15,906 bases of DNA from an uncultured Alphaproteobacteria bacterium (GTDB lineage Bacteria; Pseudomonadota; Alphaproteobacteria; Rickettsiales; Midichloriaceae): the NCBI GenBank assembly GCA_903860855.1, contig CAIOSF010000185.1, positions 1 through 15,906 on the forward strand, in the 5' to 3' direction. Below the pieces are notes generated by a model. That model had not been told where the DNA came from. It was given only the letters and a program-made list of their open reading frames with translations, and searched no databases. Shown one piece after another: positions 1-5,851 of this stretch (the stretch's first letter is position 1; each line of letters opens with the position of its first letter). The translations under genes and the position numbers were made by a program.

Positions 1-229
1 ATATGAATACCCAAACTTCGCATATAGAATAACGGAATAGGCAACTTTTCATTGCCAAGCAATTTATTGACAGAAATACTTGAGTGTAATTAGAGCTATA
101 GATTGATTCATCTAAGTCTTCTATAGTTGGTAAATGTTGATGTCTGACATAAAGATGACCAACAAGAAAATATAATCCATTACTTAAAACTGGGAATATG
201 TGAGCAATGGGTGACAATGTACATAGCAT
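1..229 (-). CDS. Partial hypothetical ORF, 3' end beyond window
   Basis: An ATG at 229 opens a frame that stays free of stops for 76 codons and leaves the window at base 1. The frame is closed upstream by a TAA at 239-241, so 229 is the earliest ATG. The product would be moderately hydrophobic near its N-terminus (IFPVLSNGLYFLVGHLYV) and more polar afterwards (LPTIEDLDESIYSS). I recognise no family. There is no clear Shine-Dalgarno sequence before the ATG. In AT-rich DNA an open run of this length is uncommon but possible by chance, so this is only a candidate gene. It would be divergent from the HAD-like gene at 299. Confidence 0.35.
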   Translation of the reverse strand, partial: MLCTLSPIAHIFPVLSNGLYFLVGHLYVRHQHLPTIEDLDESIYSSNYTQVFLSINCLAMKSCLFRYSICEVWVFI

Positions 230-298
230 AAGCTTTGTTTAATGCATAGTCATAATTTACATCGATTGAACGATAGAAGAGGCGAGTGATCTAGTATA

Positions 299-1228
299 AT
301 GCTTAACAAATGCAATAGTGGTATCGGGAGTACGAGAGCATTTCTATTTAATTTCAATGCAACTAACTCTTTCATAAGATCAAGAGGGGTATTGTTAGTA
401 CCAGCTCTTATAGTTTGCGTTATTGTATTGGTGTCATTATTGTATAATAAGCCACTAGCTCACGCTCGTAAAATAGAGATTGTTGAACTTAAGGATCTTT
501 CATCTGTCAAAGATAAAATTGATAAAGACGGAACAGGCTCGGTAATATTTGTCGACGTAGACGATACAATCCTCACTCCTAAATCCAAGATGTTTAGAAG
601 TAGTAGCCCCTACTATGATTTTATTGAACAAATAAAAAAGGAAAGAGATAGAATTCCCGACGTTGATGCCATCCTGTCATCCTGGCGACTAACACGTAAA
701 GTAATCCTGGTATCAGGGGATTGGCCACGTTTTGTCAATGAAGCAAAAAAATCGGGTTATAGCGTGTACGCCCTGACGAGGATGACTAGCGGTGCAATCG
801 GGAATATAGAAAAAATGGAAGAGTGGTGCTACCAAGAACTAAAGAGTTTTGGTATTACTTTTAGCTCAACTTATCGCAATAAGGCAGAATCCACAATTAT
901 TCCAGCCTCGAGTTCTAGTCAATCTGCTGCACTTTTTTATAATGGTATTTTTCTAACAGGCGACCATGACAAACATGATGTTATTAAAACATTTCTAGAA
1001 AGCCACTACCCATCTAAAATAATTCTTATCGATGATCGCAAGAGCAATGTCATGAATGTAGCCGCTGTATGTCGAGAAAATAATATTGACTTCCTTGGCA
1101 TTATTTATCGGGGCATAGACTTACTCTTAGATAAACCAGACTCTAGGGTTGTAGCAATACAAAAAGACTACCTGCTTATCCACCATAGATGGTTGGAAGA
1201 TGATGAAGCAGAAAAATACCTAGAATAA
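299..1228 (+). CDS. DUF2608-like HAD-superfamily protein, membrane anchored or secreted
   Basis: 309 aa. A hydrophobic segment at residues 31-49 (VLLVPALIVCVIVLVSLLY) suggests a signal anchor that places the rest outside the inner membrane. HAD motif I is visible as VIFVDVDDT (Asp86 nucleophile, Asp88 general acid). A motif II-like strand follows (VILVSGDWP) and a C-terminal IILIDDRKSNV carries the paired acidic residues of motif IV. This layout fits the DUF2608 group of HAD-like proteins known from Rickettsiales, Legionella and other intracellular bacteria. A phosphatase activity is plausible but the substrate is unknown. The ATG at 299 lacks a close Shine-Dalgarno; a GAAGAGG sits about 17 nt upstream, too far for normal use. 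Codons 4-8 share the 12-mer CAAATGCAATAG with the repeat family, so the extreme N-terminus may be repeat-derived. The stop codon directly abuts repeat copy 1. Confidence 0.75.
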   Translation: MLNKCNSGIGSTRAFLFNFNATNSFIRSRGVLLVPALIVCVIVLVSLLYNKPLAHARKIEIVELKDLSSVKDKIDKDGTGSVIFVDVDDTILTPKSKMFRSSSPYYDFIEQIKKERDRIPDVDAILSSWRLTRKVILVSGDWPRFVNEAKKSGYSVYALTRMTSGAIGNIEKMEEWCYQELKSFGITFSSTYRNKAESTIIPASSSSQSAALFYNGIFLTGDHDKHDVIKTFLESHYPSKIILIDDRKSNVMNVAAVCRENNIDFLGIIYRGIDLLLDKPDSRVVAIQKDYLLIHHRWLEDDEAEKYLE

Positions 1229-1290
1229 TACCAGTTCCCAATTGCAATAGAAGAGGCCAAAATGAGATCAAATTAAATCCAGCATTCATA
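1229..1290 (+). repeat. Dispersed palindromic repeat, copy 1 (intergenic)
   Basis: Starts with TACCAGTTCCCAATTGCAAT directly after the stop codon of the HAD-like gene. The stretch TACCAGTTCCCAA-TGCAATAGA aligns with the start of the ubiG copy (from 12755). The later TCAAATTAAA is shared with the ubiG copy at 12815-12824. No convincing right terminal CTGGTA is present, so the copy is truncated or decayed and its right border is approximate. Confidence 0.6.
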
Positions 1291-1378
1291 TGGCCCGTAG
1301 TTTGGCGCGAACGCATCGCCCCAGAAATGCAGCCCCGGATTATCTGTAACAATTTAAAAAGGCAACGAATATAAGAAA

Positions 1379-1696
1379 CTAAATAATGCTGCTTTCAGCC
1401 GGATGGTAATCCTTATTAAGTAACTTAATTAACTCTCTACTCGCTCGAAAATAAACAACACCTCTAGGGTCAACCTTTATGTACCGTTGTGTTTTCGGAT
1501 TGCGAATAATCCTGTCCTTACGCTTCCTTACGATCATGGAACAGAATCCTCGAAGCTCTACGCGATCACCACATATCAATGCCGTCGAGATCTGCTCAAA
1601 CATCATATCTATGATGTTATTGGCAATCTCTCGACTCAACTCGGGATATGAGGTTATTAGTGCTTCTGCTATATCAACTTTATCTATCGTGCTCAT
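1379..1696 (-). CDS. ihfB: Integration host factor beta-like DNA-bending protein (HU/IHF family)
   Basis: 105 aa from the ATG at 1696. An in-frame TTG at 1705 would add three residues (MFI); GGTGA lies upstream, but is too near the TTG and rather far from the ATG to decide between them. The HU/IHF fold is clear: N-terminal helices (VDIAEALITSYPELSREIA), the turn GDRVELRGFCSM, then the arm VRKRKDRIIRNPKTQRYIKV with the Pro of NPKT that intercalates between base pairs. The GDRVELRGF and RKRKDR spelling is more like IHF-beta than HU. The last ten residues are a short family-atypical tail. It is the final gene of the probable tolC-sppA-ihfB unit; the sppA-ihfB pairing recurs in alphaproteobacteria. 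Expected role: nucleoid architecture and bending at promoters or recombination sites. An HU-like homodimer cannot be excluded because no alpha subunit is present here. Confidence 0.88.
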   Translation of the reverse strand: MSTIDKVDIAEALITSYPELSREIANNIIDMMFEQISTALICGDRVELRGFCSMIVRKRKDRIIRNPKTQRYIKVDPRGVVYFRASRELIKLLNKDYHPAESSII

Positions 1697-1752
1697 TATG
1701 AACAATTTGTCACCGGCTAATCTGTATACTCTATACGATTAAATGTATTTTA

Positions 1753-2718
1753 TCAACTCAAAGCTTTACTTGTGCCACCAAGAGTTGCGCCGCTGTTACT
1801 ACCAGTACCAACAACACCATTCGCTGCACCTTGAATCAATTCAACAAAGAAGGATAAAATGCCATAATATGAATTTTTAGTAAAGCTGAATTGTGAATCA
1901 GAATAATTATCATCAATCAAAACATCTTTTACCTCAAGTTTTTCACTTATTTGTTTATTACTCCTGAGCCAGGCTATAGCTGATTCTTCATCTCCTATAC
2001 CGTCTATTAGCTTATAATCAAGAGCCTGCCTTCCGCTATAAGCCCGACCATTGCATATTATCGGAAGCTGCTCTTGAGGTATTTCCATCCGACGCTCACC
2101 AACAATTTTCACAAACGATTGCTGCAGATCATCCACCAACTCTTGTACTACTTTTGCTGTCTCTGGCGTCATCTTCTCCATAAGATTAGGCATAGCTTTA
2201 AATGGCGATGATTTAAAAGATAAAGGTTGTACGCCAAGCTTTTTAAGTATCTCAGTAACTTCGTATGACTCTAATATCACACCTATCGACCCAGTTATAC
2301 TGCCATTATAAGCAACTATATGGTCAGAAGCAAGGGCAACCATATACCCACCTGATGCTGCCATACCACCTATCACTGTCGTCAGAGGCTTCTTAACTGC
2401 TAATTTGCGCAAGGCCATATAGAGTGACTCAGACCCGACAAAAGTACCACCTGGGCTGTCTATATGCAATACAATCGCTTTTATATTATCACGACCCTCA
2501 AGGTCCTTCAGAGCATCTAGCCTATCGTCATCCTCAAAAATTGGACCATAAATACGAATACGAGCTATGAAATCATTATCAGGAATGTTGCTCTTTGAGC
2601 CAACTTTATTGCCATAAAATGCGTATAAGCAAAGTAAAAAGAATATCAGAGCGGCGAAGCGCCAGCTTAACAAGGCGCTTTTTAACTTACGTCTTTCAAT
2701 TAAATAATCGGAGTTCAC
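1753..2718 (-). CDS. sppA: Signal peptide peptidase SppA, short form (peptidase family S49)
   Basis: 321 aa beginning with GTG at 2718. One N-terminal membrane anchor (residues 19-36, WRFAALIFFLLCLYAFYG) is followed by a single S49 protease domain in the periplasm. The oxyanion region HIDSPGG (85-91) and nucleophile Ser122 in GGMAASGGYM are present. The general-base lysine is Lys174 in SSPFKAM, 52 residues after the serine, as in the short Bacillus-type SppA. The length fits the single-domain class rather than the double-domain E. coli SppA. It degrades remnant signal peptides after cleavage by the leader peptidase. The residue stretch after 290 (glycine- and serine-rich, GVVGTGSNSGATLGG) is probably a disordered tail. 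The start lies 25 bp after the tolC stop, so the two are probably co-transcribed. Confidence 0.92.
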   Translation of the reverse strand: MNSDYLIERRKLKSALLSWRFAALIFFLLCLYAFYGNKVGSKSNIPDNDFIARIRIYGPIFEDDDRLDALKDLEGRDNIKAIVLHIDSPGGTFVGSESLYMALRKLAVKKPLTTVIGGMAASGGYMVALASDHIVAYNGSITGSIGVILESYEVTEILKKLGVQPLSFKSSPFKAMPNLMEKMTPETAKVVQELVDDLQQSFVKIVGERRMEIPQEQLPIICNGRAYSGRQALDYKLIDGIGDEESAIAWLRSNKQISEKLEVKDVLIDDNYSDSQFSFTKNSYYGILSFFVELIQGAANGVVGTGSNSGATLGGTSKALS

Positions 2719-2743
2719 AATCGGCTCTTGCTATATATTTTTG

Positions 2744-4063
2744 TTAATTTTTTTTACTTTTATCCTTACGGAGCATACTTATCGCATCGATGTCCCCTAA
2801 GATGTATCTGATTGTAAAGGCTGATACAACAAGATTAAGTTTGGTACTTATAACCTCATTTTGCCTGGTAGCATAGCTCACTTCAGCATCTAACAAATCT
2901 TTAAGAGATTTTGTTCCTATTTCAAACTCCATTTTTGAGCCATCAAGATAAAATTTCTGGTATTCTAACGCTTCCTCATAAGCCACCAAAGAAACCTTAC
3001 TTTGCTGATAGGTATTCCATGAGGTAATGGCCTTGGTTATTGTGGCGGCTGTGGTATTTTGCAAGCCGTACTGAGCTAGCCTTTCCCTAAGCTTGGCCTC
3101 CTTGAGGCCAACATACTCTATTCCTTTCTGGAATATCGGCACATTCACTGAAACTATGTAAGTATCGCCGGTATATTTTATAGGCTCATTTAGTTGCTTC
3201 TGCGACGTTAGAGTGAAATTTACACTAGGCATTAGAACCCCCACACTTTTTAATACCTCATACCTTGAGGCTTGATGATTATGCTGAGCAGCCAAAATAT
3301 CAAGATTAGTGTCTTCAATCGATTCTAAAAACTCATCAAAGCTTGCTGGAAGCTGCAAGGCATTCTGATCTATATCAACCATATCTTCCGGTGGATAATC
3401 CCCGATGATTTGGACGAATTGCGCCTCAGCATTCTTCAGATCACTCAGCGACTTTTCTTTTGCCGCTATAGACCCGGCTAAATTTGCCTTAGCCTCAGCC
3501 AACATAGTTTTGGTAGCTACGCCTGTCTCAAGTTTAATCTCAACCTGTTCATATATCTTTCTTGTACTATCCTCCTTCTGAACTGCAACAACGTATGAAC
3601 TACGAGCCGCTATAACACCCTGATATATCTTTATCGAGTCCAATAAAAGCTCACTAACCTCCTGCTGATATTGATATTGAGCCGATGCCGAATTTTCCCT
3701 CGCTCCCTTTATGCCGTAAAAAGTAGTACCCCCTTGGAAAAGATTTTGCGTGACGGTAAAATATTGTTGCTGACTCCCGATACTATTCTTAGTTTGGAGA
3801 TCTGCTAAGTCCGGTCTATCCCTTGGTATTGGCGGCACTAGGTCTGTATCCATGTATTGACTACTATAAGTCACAGACGGCATAAATCCAGTGAACTCCT
3901 TAGCCTGTCCAAGTTTCGTTATTTCCAGCTTTTCCTTACCAATCTTGATTGCATCATTATTCTCCATTGCAGATGATACAGCATCTGATATATCATAGGC
4001 ATAAGCAGGGCCACCACCAAGACAAAGCAGAGCTATACCTGTAAACAAAGTGCTTTTTAGCAT
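2744..4063 (-). CDS. tolC: TolC-family outer membrane efflux/secretion channel
   Basis: 439 aa. A signal peptide ends at AYA-YD (residues 20-24), so the protein is exported. The rest is the two-fold helical and strand pattern of outer membrane factor proteins: long amphipathic helices with many Ala, Lys and Glu (for example VEIKLETGVATKTMLAEAKA and the second-half counterpart KMEFEIGTKSLKDLLDAEVS). The repeated motifs LETGVATKTMLAEA and FEIGTKSLKDLLDAE are the family's hallmark 'GxxxxxDLLDAE' segments. The trimer forms a beta-barrel plus periplasmic tunnel used by type I secretion and by multidrug pumps. No pump or adaptor gene is adjacent. First gene of the tolC-sppA-ihfB unit. The ATG at 4063 has no clear Shine-Dalgarno. 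Confidence 0.92.
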   Translation of the reverse strand: MLKSTLFTGIALLCLGGGPAYAYDISDAVSSAMENNDAIKIGKEKLEITKLGQAKEFTGFMPSVTYSSQYMDTDLVPPIPRDRPDLADLQTKNSIGSQQQYFTVTQNLFQGGTTFYGIKGARENSASAQYQYQQEVSELLLDSIKIYQGVIAARSSYVVAVQKEDSTRKIYEQVEIKLETGVATKTMLAEAKANLAGSIAAKEKSLSDLKNAEAQFVQIIGDYPPEDMVDIDQNALQLPASFDEFLESIEDTNLDILAAQHNHQASRYEVLKSVGVLMPSVNFTLTSQKQLNEPIKYTGDTYIVSVNVPIFQKGIEYVGLKEAKLRERLAQYGLQNTTAATITKAITSWNTYQQSKVSLVAYEEALEYQKFYLDGSKMEFEIGTKSLKDLLDAEVSYATRQNEVISTKLNLVVSAFTIRYILGDIDAISMLRKDKSKKN

Positions 4064-4098
4064 GCTATTTTGAATAGAATTCTTATTAGGGGTAAGAG

Positions 4099-4128
4099 CT
4101 TATATATAAACTTGAATATTTCAAACAA
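4099..4128 (-). promoter_or_regulatory. Possible sigma70 promoter of tolC-sppA-ihfB
   Basis: On the minus strand a TTGTTT (4128-4123) is followed after 16-18 nt by overlapping TATATA and TATAAG (4106-4099). Transcription would start about 30 nt before the tolC ATG. Judged by eye in AT-rich DNA, so only suggestive. Confidence 0.3.
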
Positions 4129-4170
4129 TTTTAATCAAACATGAGTATATCACGAGGGTGACCACCATCA

Positions 4171-4222
4171 TCCCAGTTCCCACTTTCAACCGGTACTGCG
4201 TTGCTCACCTATTGTTAATAGG
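4171..4222 (-). repeat. Dispersed palindromic repeat, copy 2 (intergenic, inverted orientation)
   Basis: Plus-strand CCCAGTTCCCACTTTCAACC followed by GTTGCTC aligns with the reverse complement of copy 3 (CCAGTTCCCGCTTTTAACC, then GTTGCTC), which gives the orientation. The copy ends in a small perfect hairpin, CCTATT-GTT-AATAGG (4208-4222). It sits in the 273-bp gap between xerD (stop at 4337) and tolC (start at 4063). Apart from this copy and the tolC promoter candidate I see nothing in that gap. Borders are approximate. Confidence 0.5.
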
Positions 4223-4336
4223 CATCACGCCCCACTCCTTATACTATTTGTATCACACATCGAACAACAGCCAATGGAACGCCAAATAGAGTATAGGCGA
4301 ATTGTGGCAAAAGCAGTATAGAATATCAACTAAAAG

Positions 4337-5317
4337 TTATGCCTCCTCATCAGGCAATATATCGCTGAAATTACTAAGGGGGTGTTTAGCGGCCAACTCG
4401 CTAGCCATATGTTGATTCTCCACCTTGGTATATATTTGGGTTGATGATATACTGACATGACCAAGTAACTCCTGGATTACCCGAACGTCCGCCCCATTCT
4501 GCAACATATGGCTAGCAAACGAGTGACGTATTTTATGAGGGGATACAATCTTGGCTGAAACCCCTTTATGGATGGCTAGTTCCTTGAGAATCTGACCAAA
4601 TTTCTGTCTTGATATATGAGTGACCTTCCCCTTCTTACTGAGAGAATGAAATAGCCATGATACTTTTGCTAAGTTTAGCTTTGGAACTATGGAATATCTT
4701 ACCAGTAAATACTCTTTAACGGCAGTTATTGCAGCTTCATTTAGTATTATCAATCTCTCTCTCCCTCCTTTTCCTCGAATAATAATGGTATGCTCACTAC
4801 TGTTGAGAGCATAAACAACGCCTTCCACCTCTATGGTAACCAGTTCTGACACTCTGATTCCAGTACTGTAGAGAATCTCAAGCATGGCAAGATTTCTTAC
4901 ACCACATGGAGTTTTATCAAATTTAGCTGCTTCAATGAGTTTCGCTATATTTATACGACTCAGGACCCTTGGTAGGGTCTGAATCTTCTTAGGCAGAGCG
5001 AGCCTCGTTGTTGGGTTCGCTGTGGTCACGCCATCAAGCAACAAAAACGAAAAAAATGTGCGAATAGCTGATATTTTGCGCGCTATAGTTGATGACGTGT
5101 AACTCATATCATGTAAGTGAGATATGTAGAGGGAGAGTTGGTTATATGTTGCAGCTTCTAGTGCCATATTGTTAGAAGTAAGAAAAAGCAGTAAATCATT
5201 TATATCACTTCTATATGAAACTATTGTATTAGCTGATACCAGCTTCTCAACCGTCATCATTTCAAGAAAATTTTCTAAATTTCTGACCATATTATTTTGC
5301 ATCTTATCTTGTATCAT
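4337..5317 (-). CDS. xerD: Tyrosine recombinase XerD/XerC (chromosome dimer resolution)
   Basis: 326 aa. The N-terminal SAM-like core-binding domain (about 10-100) includes SANTIVSYRSDINDLLLFL. The catalytic domain has all residues of the tyrosine recombinase set: Arg155 (STGIRVSEL), Lys183 (RGKGGRERL), His261 and Arg264 (SPHKIRHSFASHML), His287 (LLGHVSISSTQIYT) and the nucleophile Tyr296. The length and the ending ELAAKHPL fit chromosomal XerD/XerC, not a phage integrase. The XerD label is preferred over XerC from the overall style, with moderate certainty; no second Xer gene is in the window. It acts with its partner at dif to resolve chromosome dimers at division. The N-terminus up to residue 10 (several Met) may be overextended; the ATGs at codons 6 and 10 are alternatives, and none has a good Shine-Dalgarno. 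Confidence 0.88.
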   Translation of the reverse strand: MIQDKMQNNMVRNLENFLEMMTVEKLVSANTIVSYRSDINDLLLFLTSNNMALEAATYNQLSLYISHLHDMSYTSSTIARKISAIRTFFSFLLLDGVTTANPTTRLALPKKIQTLPRVLSRINIAKLIEAAKFDKTPCGVRNLAMLEILYSTGIRVSELVTIEVEGVVYALNSSEHTIIIRGKGGRERLIILNEAAITAVKEYLLVRYSIVPKLNLAKVSWLFHSLSKKGKVTHISRQKFGQILKELAIHKGVSAKIVSPHKIRHSFASHMLQNGADVRVIQELLGHVSISSTQIYTKVENQHMASELAAKHPLSNFSDILPDEEA

Positions 5318-5362
5318 GCATTACCAACCAAATAGCGGTGAACTAAGTCAATATCGCTACCA

Positions 5363-5506
5363 CTAGCGATCGAAATGCTTAATAATATGCCTCTCTTCGA
5401 TAGACGAGCCTTTATTAAATGACATCGTGCCCAAGAGAGTAATGGCGGCTGATACAGTTATAATGACTGCAAACAACAACTTTGCTAAAATATTGTTTTT
5501 TTTCAT
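5363..5506 (-). CDS. Small putative membrane peptide (47 aa), unknown function
   Basis: ATG at 5506, TAG at 5363-5365, 45 bp before the xerD start and on the same strand. The product starts MKKNN, then has one strongly hydrophobic stretch of about 20 residues (ILAKLLFAVIITVSAAITLL, residues 6-25) and a short polar, charged tail (SSIEERHIIKHFDR). This is the layout of a single-pass small membrane protein or an uncleaved signal anchor. No lipobox is evident. There is no strong Shine-Dalgarno. I do not recognise a family. The positive N-terminus followed by a clean membrane segment makes it more credible than a random short frame, but conservation cannot be judged here. Confidence 0.45.
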   Translation of the reverse strand: MKKNNILAKLLFAVIITVSAAITLLGTMSFNKGSSIEERHIIKHFDR

Positions 5507-5851
5507 ATTTTGTATAAAACTTTCATAAAATTCTCTCCACATCCTGAGAGAATAAGCAGAATTATCCTAATTAGACAAGAACTCTCATTAACTCTAATTC
5601 AGCTTTTCAACTAGATGCATCTTCTAAACGGTAAATAGAATGTTGCTTTTAGATAAGGTATTATGTATCTAGAGACACAAAGGAAAGTTAAATATTGATG
5701 CTAATAACCTCTATCAATTTTAAATCCGGTATTGGGTTAGCGATGATCTATCCCCACGCAGGTATTGACTTAAATGCAAAAGCGTGTAAGTCCAATCGGT
5801 AGGACTGATATATGAATTTGCATTTATTTTTTATAACAAGATCATAAAGAT
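5507..5851. other. Divergent intergenic control region between the xerD side and topA
   Basis: 345 bp without a listed gene. It holds a small inverted repeat TTCTCTC/GAGAGAA (5531-5552) just upstream of the 47-codon ORF. A loose promoter-like pair faces topA: TTGCTT (5643-5648), a 17-nt gap, then TATCTA (5666-5671). A 34-codon open frame (5698-5802) follows, preceded by AAAGGA, and then the terminator-like hairpin at 5771-5832. Promoters for both directions must lie here if the flanking genes are expressed from their own starts; none is convincing by eye. Confidence 0.5.
5771..5832 (+). terminator. Terminator-like nested hairpin in the topA leader
   Basis: A perfect 10-bp inverted repeat TAAATGCAAA (5771-5780) / TTTGCATTTA (5817-5826) encloses a second 5-bp stem AGTCC (5789-5793) / GGACT (5802-5806). 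Six T residues follow directly (5827-5832). The structure ends 19 bp before the topA ATG. No plus-strand gene lies upstream that would need terminating, so it may act within the topA leader transcript. The outer stem is AT-rich and termination strength is uncertain. Confidence 0.4.

Noticed and set aside
300..330. 12-base match CAAATGCAATAG between the start of the HAD-like gene and repeat copies 4 and 7
   Set aside because: The frame agrees (KCN), but no other repeat module follows in order, and one 12-mer is expected by chance at this scale. Mentioned in the gene entry, not called as a repeat copy.
1479..1742. 87-codon plus-strand frame opposite ihfB
   Set aside because: Fully antisense to a clearly recognised gene, with no family features. 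The same applies to the other frames opposite or inside topA, dnaG, rpoD, ubiG and lipB.
4337..5317. Xer recombinase as an integrase of a mobile element
   Set aside because: Length and motifs fit a chromosomal Xer protein. There are no phage or transfer genes nearby, and I see no duplicated tRNA end at the tRNA-Asn that would mark an attachment site.
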